A DNA stretch of 64,000 bases from Bin87 sp964347975 (lineage in GTDB: Bacteria; Chloroflexota; Dehalococcoidia; Lucifugimonadales; UBA3495): assembly GCA_964347975.1 (NCBI GenBank), contig CAYGAY010000001.1, positions 62,001 to 126,000 of the forward strand. Direction: 5' to 3'. Below the pieces are notes generated by a model, which saw only the letters and a list, made by a program, of their open reading frames with translations, searched no databases and was not told the origin of the DNA. Positions 25,247 through 33,754 of the stretch are shown here, piece by piece; position 1 is the stretch's first letter; the number at the start of each line of letters is the position of its first letter. Made by a program: the position numbers and the translations under genes.

Positions 25247-25781
25247 CAGCGACTTTCAGTATGCGACGGGTGGAGTTCTGGCTCAAAGGTGGGGCGGTGA
25301 TGCCAGCCAATTCATAGGCCAACGGCTGCCCGTCCTCGGTGGCAAGCCAAGCCGCTTCGTATTGGGAATAGTCCTCAATGGCCGCCGCGCTGTAGTCGGA
25401 GAACCGCTCCAACTGCGCGTCCATTTCCTCAATTTCCTCGGGCGCCAGCATTTCCCGGTTGGCCGGCCGGTTGGTCAGCAGGCCGTAGCGATGGTAGCCC
25501 TGAGCATGACGGTTGCGCAACACGGTAACGGCGCCGGACTGTTCCATTTTCATGCGGGCCTGATACCAGTTTTCAGGGTACGGCCCGTGAGGAAAATGCA
25601 GGTAGGTGGTGCCTGTGATAGATCTGCCCAGCAGGATATAGGCGCCACAGTCGGAGTAGTAAAGCAGCCTCGCCAGCTTGCTCACCCCAAAATGCGGGTC
25701 GTTCTCTGAGCGTTCGCCGATATAAAGCGCCGCCTCAATAAACTTATCCAGGTCTTGCGTGAAACTCTGTTGCGTCGTCAT
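25224..25781 (-). CDS. Panacea (SocA/DUF4065-like) domain antitoxin
   Basis: The 185-residue product has the Panacea signature: FGVSKLARLLYYSDCGAYI, GRSITGTTYLHFPHGPYPENWYQARMKMEQSGAV. Panacea domains are known as modular antitoxins that neutralise unrelated toxins encoded next to them. The C-terminal part (TAPPLSQNSTRRILKVADDVRKRA) is likely involved in partner binding or DNA binding. Overlaps the small downstream gene by 23 bp, the usual arrangement of a toxin-antitoxin operon. Confidence 0.78.
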   Translation of the reverse strand: MTTQQSFTQDLDKFIEAALYIGERSENDPHFGVSKLARLLYYSDCGAYILLGRSITGTTYLHFPHGPYPENWYQARMKMEQSGAVTVLRNRHAQGYHRYGLLTNRPANREMLAPEEIEEMDAQLERFSDYSAAAIEDYSQYEAAWLATEDGQPLAYELAGITAPPLSQNSTRRILKVADDVRKRA

Positions 25782-25821
25782 CGTGAAACTCCACGGTTGT
25801 TATGGCCCGGCCAGCGCGATG

Positions 25822-27447
25822 TCAGGTGAGCGCGGTCTGCCGGCCCGCGGCGCGACGGCGGCGCGGCGCCTGGCGGAAGGTGGTTTGCAAGCCCATCCGC
25901 GAGTATTCCGCCTGCTGGCCGGCCAGCAGCTGCGCGATGGTCAGGATTTGCAGGCGCGGGTACTGTTGACCGGGGTAATGTTCCGGTTCGTAGAACCCGG
26001 CGGCTGCGGCCTCGTTGAGCATGGGGCGGGTGGGTTCGGCCAGGGTGATGAACAGCCCGATTTCCGCTTTTTCCCGTTCCATGTCGCCCTTGAGGGTGGC
26101 AATCATGCCGCGGTTGACGTGGCCGCTTTTGACTTGCACCACGATACGCTTGGGCCGGCCGCTGTTGTCGTCGAAGAAGTTGATGTACCCGTCCACACCG
26201 CTGTCGGCGCCGCGGCGTTTATCCCGGGCCGGGCGGGCGTCCACCAGGCCCAGCGCCCACCACTCGAACTGATAGCGGTCTTGCTGGGCCAGGGCCTCGG
26301 CGCTGCCCACGTCCTCCGGCTCGCCGACAACCTCATAAGGGTGTAGCTCGCCGCCGAAAGTGTCGTGTAGCCGATGGCGTATCAGCGATATGGCCAAGTG
26401 GGTTACGTCAATGCCAATCCAGCGGCGGTTGAGCCGCTCGGATGCGACTACGGCGGTACCGCAACCGCAGAAGGGGTCTAAAACAACATCGCCTTCGTTG
26501 CTGCTGGCGCTAATGATGCGTTCCAGCAGCGCCTGGGGCTTTTGGGTAGGGTAGCCGAGGCGTTCTTTGTGCCAAGAACGGAGCGACTGTATGTCAGTCC
26601 ACACATCCTGTACTGGATTTCCCCGGGCTTCATCAAGATAGCGTTTCATTCTCGGTATGCCGTTTCGCGTATAGAAAACGCGTCCCTCGGCATCGAGACG
26701 TTCCATGGTTTCAATCGGCACACGCCAGACCCTGACAACTCCTTTCCATTCATATTCGTAACCGCCGCCTTGTAGTCCGGCAGCCCCTAAATCGCCAGAC
26801 ATAAACCGACGTCCGTCTTCATCGGTATAACGGTAATACTGTTCTACATATTCAGAATCATAGGGTTGAAATGATGGATTCCAAAGAAATCTATCGGATT
26901 TGACGTAAAACAGCACGGTGTCGTGAACCGAACCGTAATTCCGCGCATCACTATGAGCGCTTTGGCGTTTCCAAATCAGTTCGCTACGAAAATTAGTCGC
27001 GCCAAACACCGCATCCAACAGCAGTTTCAGGTAGTGGCTGGCGGTAGGGTCGCAATGCAGGTAGATGCTGCCGGTGGGTTTGAGGACCCGATGTAGCTCA
27101 ACGATACGCTGCGCCATCATGGTGAGGTAGGCCATCATGTCATTCTGGCCGAGGAAAGACCGCATCGCGGCCAGCAGTTCGCCCGTTTTGGCCGGCCCAT
27201 GGGTAATCACGTCCTGATAGGCGCGTTCCGATTCCAGGCTCCAGTGCCAGGTGTCGTCGAAGGCGGTAATCTGCGCCGCCGATTCGTCGCCGCTGCGTTC
27301 CCGGAACAGCACGTTGTAGGTGGCGTTCGAGTTGAAGGGCGGGTCGAGATAAATCAGGTCAATGCTGGCGTCAGCGATGTGCTGGCGGAGGATGGGCAGG
27401 TTGTCGCCGAAGTAGAGACGGTTGGGAGCGGGTTCAGCCATCGTCAT
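25822..27447 (-). CDS. DNA methyltransferase with C-terminal nuclease-like domain
   Basis: Beta-class N6-adenine methyltransferase of 541 residues. Motif IV LDPPFNSN (DPPF at 35-38) precedes motif I VLDPFCGCGTAVVA near residue 320. After about residue 410 comes GADSGVDGYINF ... RIVVQVKSGHVNRGMI, a D-(x15)-QxK pattern of Mrr/PD-(D/E)XK nucleases, so methylation and cleavage domains may be in one chain. There is no separate restriction gene nearby. ATG 27447 overlaps the PIG-L stop by 4 bp. Recognition sequence unknown. Confidence 0.82.
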   Translation of the reverse strand: MTMAEPAPNRLYFGDNLPILRQHIADASIDLIYLDPPFNSNATYNVLFRERSGDESAAQITAFDDTWHWSLESERAYQDVITHGPAKTGELLAAMRSFLGQNDMMAYLTMMAQRIVELHRVLKPTGSIYLHCDPTASHYLKLLLDAVFGATNFRSELIWKRQSAHSDARNYGSVHDTVLFYVKSDRFLWNPSFQPYDSEYVEQYYRYTDEDGRRFMSGDLGAAGLQGGGYEYEWKGVVRVWRVPIETMERLDAEGRVFYTRNGIPRMKRYLDEARGNPVQDVWTDIQSLRSWHKERLGYPTQKPQALLERIISASSNEGDVVLDPFCGCGTAVVASERLNRRWIGIDVTHLAISLIRHRLHDTFGGELHPYEVVGEPEDVGSAEALAQQDRYQFEWWALGLVDARPARDKRRGADSGVDGYINFFDDNSGRPKRIVVQVKSGHVNRGMIATLKGDMEREKAEIGLFITLAEPTRPMLNEAAAAGFYEPEHYPGQQYPRLQILTIAQLLAGQQAEYSRMGLQTTFRQAPRRRRAAGRQTALT

Positions 27448-28262
27448 ACTCCCAGAGTTGCCAGCAAATCCGCTGCCCCCGGCGGGGATGCCAGCTGATA
27501 GAACTCGGTGCCCATCAGCATATTCACCACGTCCTCCGGCAGATTGCGGAACGGGCCGCTATCGTGCAGTTGGGTGCGGTGGCAAGCCAGGGACTCCAAC
27601 TTAATCTTGACCCACGGCAGCACGTCAACGGTGGTGGTCACATCCTCGTCGGGGGTCCCCAGGGAGTCCACCGCATCCACGGCAAAGGGCGGTGTGATGC
27701 CCCGGTCGGTCATCTCCTGCCACCAGCGGCGGAACACGTTGCGGGGAAAGCAGACGTAATAGAGCAGCGGCGTCGCTCCGTCCGGGTCGGACGCGCGGGA
27801 CACCGCAGCGGTGGCGTGGTCGGACATCGCCTTGTGGTCGGGATGGCCGTAGCCGCCGCTAGGATCGTGGGTGAGTACCAGGTGCGGGTTGATCTCGGCG
27901 ATGATGCTGGCGAGATGCCCGATGACGGCATCATCTTCCGCGTTGCAGTAGGCGTTGGGGTGCAGATTATCCTCGGTGCCGTCCATCCCGCTGTCGCGGT
28001 AGTCCAGGAACCGGATGTCGCTGATGCCGGTGATGGCCATGGCGTTGCGAAGTTCCTGCTTGCGGACCTGCCACAGGTTCTCCGGCGTGGCCAGCGCGGG
28101 GTCGCTGATTTCGCCCACATCGCCGTTGGTGGCGCAGACCAGTGTGACCCGGGCGCCGCCGGCCGCCAGCATCGCCAGCAGGCCGCCGGAGGAGAACCCT
28201 TCGTCGTCCGGGTGGGCGAAGCAGGCGAGAACGGAAAGACGGGAGAGGGATGGAGTGGTCAT
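27444..28262 (-). CDS. PIG-L family deacetylase
   Basis: Zinc-dependent N-acetylglucosaminyl-type de-N-acetylase (LmbE/MshB/BshB family), 272 residues. Metal and catalytic motifs: AHPDDEGFSSGG near residue 16 and SGGYGHPDHKAMSDH near residue 135. Could act on a sugar-linked thiol precursor or other GlcNAc conjugate; no other bacillithiol or mycothiol genes are near. Coupled to the methyltransferase by a 4-bp overlap. Start 28262 lies 103 bp from the divergent PaREP1-like gene. Confidence 0.9.
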   Translation of the reverse strand: MTTPSLSRLSVLACFAHPDDEGFSSGGLLAMLAAGGARVTLVCATNGDVGEISDPALATPENLWQVRKQELRNAMAITGISDIRFLDYRDSGMDGTEDNLHPNAYCNAEDDAVIGHLASIIAEINPHLVLTHDPSGGYGHPDHKAMSDHATAAVSRASDPDGATPLLYYVCFPRNVFRRWWQEMTDRGITPPFAVDAVDSLGTPDEDVTTTVDVLPWVKIKLESLACHRTQLHDSGPFRNLPEDVVNMLMGTEFYQLASPPGAADLLATLGV

Positions 28263-28364
28263 AATCGCAAAAAAGCCCGATAGTCTGGAGCGCGCGGCAA
28301 ATGATTTTGCAGTCCGGCGGGGACGATGTTACATTAATCCGACTTTGTTGAGCGAGGGCAGCCA

Positions 28365-28721
28365 ATGACTACAGCCGTTGAATACCACGCGGAACGGAGT
28401 TGGCATTTTCTGGAATTGGTGGATGACGAGGTTGAGCAGGGAGAACTGGAAGAAGCCAGCAACAATCTGTGGGGAGCTGCCGCTCATGCCATTAAAGCCA
28501 TTGCCGAGCGGCGGGGATGGTCCCACGGCGCGCATAGGGACTTGGAGGAAGCCGTGATGCGTTTGGTTGATGACGAGGGCACTCCACCAATTCTGTACAC
28601 TTACTATGCTTTGGCAAACTGGTTTCACTCGCGGTTTTATGGCGGCCCACCCGAAAAAAGCATTATTGAGCACGGTAAAGGCCAGATAGCTGACTTTATC
28701 CGGTTGCTGGAGAACCTTTAG
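28365..28721 (+). CDS. PaREP1/HEPN-like small protein
   Basis: A 118-residue all-helical protein with ELEEASNNLWGAAAHAIKAIAERRGW, the signature of PaREP1-type proteins in the wider HEPN helical group. No RNase RxxxxH motif is obvious, so an RNA-cleaving role is not supported. It runs opposite to its neighbours and overlaps the 3' end of hydantoinase A by 26 bp, as if inserted. Function unknown; often near nucleotidyltransferase or toxin genes. Confidence 0.55.
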   Translation: MTTAVEYHAERSWHFLELVDDEVEQGELEEASNNLWGAAAHAIKAIAERRGWSHGAHRDLEEAVMRLVDDEGTPPILYTYYALANWFHSRFYGGPPEKSIIEHGKGQIADFIRLLENL

Positions 28722-30723
28722 CCGGTTCCAGCAGCAGGTTGCCGTAGGGGTCAACCGCGCCGTTCCAGCCGGGGGGCAGGACAATGGTGGTGTCCAGTTG
28801 CAGCAGCAGGGCCGGGCCGGCGATGCGGTTCCCCGTTTGCAGCCGGTCGCGGTCGTAGAGCGTGGTGGTCAGCGGGCCGTTGGCGAACACGACCTCACTG
28901 CTGCCGATGACCGCAGCGCCGGCGTCGCCGTCTTGCGGCGCGGCCGGTTCCAGATGAGGTTTGTCAACGGCCAGTTCCAGCTTCAGGCGCAGGTTGACCA
29001 CCTCGATGGGCAGCGCGGCGTCCGCGTAGCCGAACCGTTGCAGGTGGGCTTCGTAGAAGTCGGAGGATATGTCGCCGGGCAGATCGCCCGGCTCGACCAG
29101 CGGCGGGCAGTCCACGGTCAGCTCGAAGGACTGACCCACGTAGCGCACGTCCAGGAAACGGCGTGGCGTCATGGCAGCGGCGCGCAGTCCTTCATCAACC
29201 AGCTCGGCACGGGCTTGCTGCTCCATTCCGTGAAATTCCGCTTCCAACCGGGTACTGTCCAAGTCGTCGCCACGGAGCATCACCGTGCGGGAATAATCCT
29301 TCACCACGTCGGCGATGGCGACGCCCAGGGCGGACAGGATGCCGGGATGCCCGGGTACCAAGACCCGGGGAATGCCCAGTTCGGCGGCGAGTTCGCAGGC
29401 GTGCATGGGGCCCGCGCCGCCGAAGGGGATAAGGGTGAACTCACGGGGGTCGTAACCCCGTTCCAACGAGATGGCGCGGATGGCCCGTTCCATGTTGGAG
29501 TTGACCACGCGGATAATGCCTAGGGCGGCATCGGTGGCCGACGCGCCGACGCCGCCGGCCAGTTGAGTCATCAGAGACTGGGAGCGATGTTGATCCAGCG
29601 TCATGCGGCCGCCGAGGAACCCGTCCGGGCGCAGCCGCCCCAGGGTCAGGTTGGCGTCGGTGACGGTAATGCGGTCTCCTTTGCCGTAGCAGGCCGGGCC
29701 GGGGTCGGCCCCGGCGGACTGAGGGCCGACCACCAGCGCGCCGCCGGCGTCCACCCTGGCGATGGAGCCGCCGCCGGCGCCGACGGTGTGGATCTCGATC
29801 ATCGGAACGCTGACCGGATAGCCGCCCAGGTTGGCCGCCGTGGTCTCCTTGATGCGGCCGGGGCACAGGGAAACGTCGGTGGAGGTGCCGCCCATGTCCA
29901 GGGTGATTATGTCGGGGTAGCCGGCCTGTACGCCGGTATAGAACGCGCCCACCACGCCGCCGGCGGGGCCGCTGAGGATGGTGCGCACGGGCTGGTCGGC
30001 GGCCAGGCGGGCGGTGATGCTGCCGCCGGAGGACTGCATGATGCGCAGGCCGCGCCCCAGCGCCGCTTCCAGTTGAGTCAAGTACCGCTCCATTACCGGC
30101 CCCACGTAGGAGTTGACGACGACGGTGCTGGTGCGCTCGTATTCGCGGAACTCGGGGAGTATCCGGGACGAGATGGAGATGAACGGCTTGTTGGGGAGTT
30201 CGGACAGCCGCCGGGCCAGCATCTCCTCATGGACCGGGTTGAGGAAGGAGAAGAGGAAGGATACGGCGACGCCATCGACCTGAGCCTCGGCCAGCAAGGA
30301 CAGCAGCGCGTCCACCGATTCCGGCGTCAGGTCGTCCAGGATCGCTCCGGTATAGTCGATGCGTTCGGGCAGGCCGAAACGCAGTTGCCACGGAGCCAGG
30401 GGCGTGGGCCGTTCCATCGACAGGTCATAGAGGTCGGCGCGGTTCTGGCGGCCGATTTCGAGGACGTCCTCGAAACCCATGGTGGTGACCAGGGCGGTGC
30501 GCCCGCCCTTGCCTTCCAGCAAGGCGTTGGTGGCGACGGTGCTGCCGTGGATGAAGTCCGCGGTTGCAACGTCAACGTCGATATCGCCAATGCCGGTGGT
30601 GATGCCCACCGACGGGTTTGCCGGGGTGGAAGGGAGTTTGTGAACGGAGAGTACGCCGTCCCGCAGGACGGCGATGTCGGTAAAGGTTCCGCCAACGTCG
30701 ATACCTACTATGGTGCTGGGCAT
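28696..30723 (-). CDS. Hydantoinase A / oxoprolinase subunit A
   Basis: The 675-residue HyuA/OplA subunit has the actin-like ATPase folds: IVGIDVGGTFTDIAVL at the start, LSGPAGGVVGAF, TLDMGGTSTDVSLC, and FGGAGPMHACELAAELGIPRVLVPG in the second half. It phosphorylates or activates the cyclic amide for hydrolysis with the B subunit. ATG 30723 is preferred (AGGTGA upstream) over GTG 30738. A subunit first, B subunit downstream is the normal order, but here accessory genes intervene. Confidence 0.93.
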   Translation of the reverse strand: MPSTIVGIDVGGTFTDIAVLRDGVLSVHKLPSTPANPSVGITTGIGDIDVDVATADFIHGSTVATNALLEGKGGRTALVTTMGFEDVLEIGRQNRADLYDLSMERPTPLAPWQLRFGLPERIDYTGAILDDLTPESVDALLSLLAEAQVDGVAVSFLFSFLNPVHEEMLARRLSELPNKPFISISSRILPEFREYERTSTVVVNSYVGPVMERYLTQLEAALGRGLRIMQSSGGSITARLAADQPVRTILSGPAGGVVGAFYTGVQAGYPDIITLDMGGTSTDVSLCPGRIKETTAANLGGYPVSVPMIEIHTVGAGGGSIARVDAGGALVVGPQSAGADPGPACYGKGDRITVTDANLTLGRLRPDGFLGGRMTLDQHRSQSLMTQLAGGVGASATDAALGIIRVVNSNMERAIRAISLERGYDPREFTLIPFGGAGPMHACELAAELGIPRVLVPGHPGILSALGVAIADVVKDYSRTVMLRGDDLDSTRLEAEFHGMEQQARAELVDEGLRAAAMTPRRFLDVRYVGQSFELTVDCPPLVEPGDLPGDISSDFYEAHLQRFGYADAALPIEVVNLRLKLELAVDKPHLEPAAPQDGDAGAAVIGSSEVVFANGPLTTTLYDRDRLQTGNRIAGPALLLQLDTTIVLPPGWNGAVDPYGNLLLEPAKGSPATG

Positions 30724-30738
30724 TTGCAAATTAATCAC

Positions 30739-30915
30739 CTATTGTGTTGCAGGTGCGGCACGGTTGGGGTTGAGCGGGGGAATCAGACCAGCGGTTTCTT
30801 CCGGGCGACGTAACCGAGCTTCCCAAATCAGCTGCTGGCGCAGCCATTGCGATTCGGCTTCTGCCCACTCAAGTTGATATTCCAAGCGATTGTCGGTCAG
30901 AAATGCCGGTATCAA
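30739..30915 (-). CDS. Small hypothetical protein, TTG start
   Basis: A 58-residue protein, IPAFLTDNRLEYQLEWAEAESQWLRQQL..., with a predicted charged helix. The TTG at 30915 has a strong GGAGG seven bases upstream; the longer ATG frame at 30942 has none. It sits between the coiled-coil membrane protein and hydantoinase A on the same strand, so it may be cotranscribed. No family recognised. Confidence 0.5.
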   Translation of the reverse strand: MIPAFLTDNRLEYQLEWAEAESQWLRQQLIWEARLRRPEETAGLIPPLNPNRAAPATQ

Positions 30916-30951
30916 GTCAACGCCTCCTTTTCCGTGACACATCGGGCTGGA

Positions 30952-31443
30952 TCATTCGGCGGCGGCCTCGTCTTCGGAGTCATCGTCGGCAGATCTGGGC
31001 GGTGCGAAGCCGGCGGAAATCTCGAGACGCCGGACGCGCTCCTCAATTTCCCGCTCTCGCTCGGCGCGCGCGCGCTGCAACTCGGCTTCGGCGCGGTCGG
31101 CGCGGTCGCGTTCCTGCTCGGCTTGCTGTTGAGCCTGCTGCATGGCCTGGCGCAGTTCGCCAATCTGCTTTTGAGCTTTTTGGGCCGTCTCCTCGGCCTT
31201 ATCAGCGCGTTGCCTTTCTTTTTCGGCGCGTTGCCTCTCTTTTTCGGCGCGGTCATCCCGCAGTATTCCTATTACCAAAGCGAAACCTCCCAAGAAATTG
31301 CCGGAAAGCGTCGTGATAATCGGCGCCAGAACGGCTATTTCTTCATAGCGAGTTGCCAGCGCCTGCAATGTTGCCGTCACCACCGCCGTGGCAGTGTAGA
31401 TGACAAATGCCAGCACATACAGTTTGTATCTTTGGCTTATCAT
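30952..31443 (-). CDS. Membrane protein with long coiled coil
   Basis: A 163-residue protein with two membrane segments (about 8-28 and 38-60) followed by a long Arg/Glu/Gln-rich coiled coil (KERQRAEKERQRADKAEE ... EREREIEERVRRLE) and an acidic tail. Similar in design to the 15248-15709 gene. No known domain. The antisense frame 30847-31491 is a shadow. Confidence 0.6.
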   Translation of the reverse strand: MISQRYKLYVLAFVIYTATAVVTATLQALATRYEEIAVLAPIITTLSGNFLGGFALVIGILRDDRAEKERQRAEKERQRADKAEETAQKAQKQIGELRQAMQQAQQQAEQERDRADRAEAELQRARAEREREIEERVRRLEISAGFAPPRSADDDSEDEAAAE

Positions 31444-31502
31444 TTGGCAAGTCTGAAACGGAATGCCGGCGGCATTGCCGCCGCCTTATAGCGCAAACCG
31501 GG

Positions 31503-32234
31503 TTAGCCGCCGGCCTCGGCCAGGGCGATGCGCAGGCGCTTGTTGATGCGGCCCTTGCTCTCGTGTCCGATCACACTGATGCGGCCAACCTCTCGGGTGT
31601 TGCGAACGTGAGTGCCGCCGTCCGCTTGCAGGTCGAGGCCCCGGATGTCGATGGTGCGGACCTCGGTGATGGCGGGGGGCAGCAGGTTGATCTTGGTGCG
31701 GATCAGATCCGGGTGAGCGTCGGCGTCGGCGCGGGTCATGAAGTCAACGCCGATGTCCCGGGCTTCGGCGACCTCCGCATTGATGCGCGTTTGCACTTCC
31801 TCGGCGAACTGGGCCGACATATTCTCCAGCTCGAAGTCCATCCGCGCCCTTCCCGGCTGCATATCGCCGCCGGTTACCAGGGCCCCGTAGTCGCGCCACA
31901 CCACGCCACAGAGGATGTGCAAGGCGGTATGGGTGCGCATGAGCAGATAACGGCGCTCCCAGTCGATGGCGCCGCGGAGTTGGGCGCCCGCTGCGGGGCG
32001 CCGGTCGCCGTCTATGGTATGCACGATGGCGCCGCCGGCGCGACCGACCCTGGTGACCCGGTACGCTGCTGCGCCGGACACATCGGTCAGCGTTCCCACA
32101 TCGCAGGGTTGGCCGCCGCCGCCGATGTAAAAGGCAGTGCGGTCCAATACCACGCCGCCGTCGTCAGTGACATCTTCGACGGTGGCGTCGAACTCGGACA
32201 GGTAAGCATCGTCAAGGAAAAGCAGTTGAGTCAT
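31503..32234 (-). CDS. alaX: Alanyl-tRNA editing protein AlaX
   Basis: Free-standing trans-editing deacylase that hydrolyses mischarged Ser- or Gly-tRNA(Ala). Editing-site HTALHIL (HxxxH) and GGTHVRNTREVG are present; the residue before GGTHV is Asp rather than the Cys of AlaRS, as in some AlaX proteins. Starts with the family-like FYIGGGGQPCDVG strand. 243 residues, between the short and long AlaX types. ATG 32234 has AGAGG upstream and a promoter at 32281-32286. Divergent from dnaN. Confidence 0.87.
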   Translation of the reverse strand: MTQLLFLDDAYLSEFDATVEDVTDDGGVVLDRTAFYIGGGGQPCDVGTLTDVSGAAAYRVTRVGRAGGAIVHTIDGDRRPAAGAQLRGAIDWERRYLLMRTHTALHILCGVVWRDYGALVTGGDMQPGRARMDFELENMSAQFAEEVQTRINAEVAEARDIGVDFMTRADADAHPDLIRTKINLLPPAITEVRTIDIRGLDLQADGGTHVRNTREVGRISVIGHESKGRINKRLRIALAEAGG

Positions 32235-32280
32235 AACAGCCTCTAACACACAAATGCGTCGCGTTCGTTTGGCGCTTACG

Positions 32281-32286
32281 ATTATA
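32281..32286 (-). promoter_or_regulatory. Extended -10 promoter of alaX
   Basis: On the minus strand the sequence reads TTGGTATAAT, an extended TGnTATAAT box, giving a start near 32274 and a 40-base leader before the alaX ATG. Its -35 position falls on the -10 box of the dnaN promoter. Confidence 0.5.
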
Positions 32287-32303
32287 CCAACGAGGCGCCG
32301 TGC

Positions 32304-32309
32304 TATAAT
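32304..32309 (+). promoter_or_regulatory. Extended -10 promoter of dnaN
   Basis: TGCTATAAT (TATAAT at 32304-32309) is a consensus extended -10 box. No -35 hexamer is visible because the matching position is occupied by the opposite promoter's -10 box, 17 bp away. Transcription would begin near 32316, about 26 bases before the dnaN ATG. Confidence 0.6.
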
Positions 32310-32341
32310 TCGGCGCAAATAAAGATTCGGGTTGGCTAGAG

Positions 32342-33502
32342 ATGAAACTGTCGTGCCTTCAGGAAAACTTGGCTCGTGGGCTGGGCGTGGTGGGCCGGGC
32401 GGTCGCCAGCCGCTCCACGTTGCCGATAACGCAGAACGTTCTGCTGCGGACTGACCAGGGAATGTTGATGCTGTCGGCGACAAACTTGGAAATCGCCATC
32501 ACGACGTGGATTGGCGCGATGATTGAGGAAGAAGGAGCCATCACGGCGCCCCACCGGCTACTGGCGGATTGGGTTAACACCCGGCCCAGCGACCGTATCG
32601 ACCTGGACCTGCAAGGGCCTGGGGACGACGGCGGAACGGGAGGCGGGAATGTGCTGCACCTCTCCTGTGGCCGCGCCGTGACCCGCATCAACGGCGCCGA
32701 CGCCGCCGACTTTCCGCCAGTGCCGCAAGTTGACGCCGGCATGGCTACCGACATCGACCCCAGCGTGCTGCGATCGGCCATCGGACTGGTGGCCTTCTCG
32801 GCCGCCACTGACGAGTCCCGCCCGGTGCTGACCGGCGTGGAGCTCAAATTGCAGGAATCGGACCTGCTGATGGCCGCCGCCGACGGGTTCCGACTGGCGG
32901 TGTACAAGGGGGAACTGCCGCAGCCGGTGGAACAGGAGATCAAGGTGATCGTACCGGCGCGGACCATGAGCGAAATACAGCGCTTGGCTTCGGAGCAGAG
33001 CGGCCCGGTCAAGGTGACGCTGTCGCCGGAGCGCGGGCAGGCGCTGTTCAAGCTGGAACACGTCGAGGTGGTCTCCCAGTTGCTGCAAGGGAGTTTCCCC
33101 AACTACGATCAGCTGATACCGGAACGTTACGAAACCCGGGCGGTAATGGAGTTGGACGACCTGAAAAGGGCCACTCAGTCGGCGTCGGTATTCGCGCGAG
33201 ACGGCAGCAACATCGTACGCCTGGAGATGATGCCCCAGGATGATGCCGAGGGCGGGCAGCTCAAGGTGTCGGCTCGTTCCGAGGAAGTGGGCGACAGCCT
33301 GGACGAGATGGACATTGACCAAATGGACGGCGAAGAGGCGAAAATCGCGTTCAACGTGCGGTATCTACAGGATATCGTCAACGTGTTGGGCCGCGGCAAA
33401 GTCGCCATTGAAGTTACCAACTCGTCAAGCCCCGGCGTATTCCGACCGGCCGATTCGGACCGCTACGTACATGTGGTGATGCCCATGTACGTTCAGTGGT
33501 AG
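32342..33502 (+). CDS. dnaN: DNA polymerase III subunit beta (sliding clamp)
   Basis: The 386-residue beta clamp that tethers the replicative polymerase to DNA. Three repeated clamp domains are visible, with MKLSCLQENLARGLGVVGRAV and the LEIAITTWI strand, FSAATDESRPVLTGVELKL, and a C-terminus ending VVMPMYVQW (family MPMR/MPM-type end). Domain 1 contains a glycine-rich insertion GPGDDGGTGGGN. It is not next to dnaA, recF or gyrB here, so it is not in an origin-type cluster and could be a second clamp gene. Confidence 0.95.
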   Translation: MKLSCLQENLARGLGVVGRAVASRSTLPITQNVLLRTDQGMLMLSATNLEIAITTWIGAMIEEEGAITAPHRLLADWVNTRPSDRIDLDLQGPGDDGGTGGGNVLHLSCGRAVTRINGADAADFPPVPQVDAGMATDIDPSVLRSAIGLVAFSAATDESRPVLTGVELKLQESDLLMAAADGFRLAVYKGELPQPVEQEIKVIVPARTMSEIQRLASEQSGPVKVTLSPERGQALFKLEHVEVVSQLLQGSFPNYDQLIPERYETRAVMELDDLKRATQSASVFARDGSNIVRLEMMPQDDAEGGQLKVSARSEEVGDSLDEMDIDQMDGEEAKIAFNVRYLQDIVNVLGRGKVAIEVTNSSSPGVFRPADSDRYVHVVMPMYVQW

Positions 33503-33616
33503 TTGCATTTGGGTCGACAACGCCCGTGATGGACACGTCCTCCCGCGCGCAACGTCGTTGACGAGAACCGATTGGTCGATAACGTCAAGGACGCCGGCGC
33601 GCCGATAGTGACGCAT

Positions 33617-33754
33617 TTTGAAATGGGGTATCAGGGAATCGGATAAATGAAATGGCCGTCAGCGTATAGCGTCACTCCTGCCGTGCTTAGACTGGGATCG
33701 GTGCGCTGGTCACAGACCAGCGGATTATCGCGTTCTTTGATACCCCATTTCAAA
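33617..33754. repeat. 16-bp inverted repeat enclosing 106 bp
   Basis: TTTGAAATGGGGTATC (33617-33632) and its exact complement (33739-33754) flank a 106-bp centre, with a few further matching bases inside each arm and a small CTGGTC/GACCAG palindrome at 33706-33720. It could be a small palindromic insertion or an inverted duplication. The rest of the 471-bp gap after dnaN (33503-33616) shows nothing identifiable. Confidence 0.55.

Noticed and set aside
29563..30813. A 416-codon plus-strand ORF antisense to hydantoinase A
   Set aside because: Shadow frame, no family features, overlaps conserved HyuA motifs.
30847..31491. A 214-codon plus-strand ORF with hydrophobic segments
   Set aside because: It is antisense to the coiled-coil membrane protein, whose heptad and topology pattern are better supported.
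32342..33502. Replication origin next to dnaN
   Set aside because: No dnaA, recF or gyrB and no run of DnaA boxes in the flanks.
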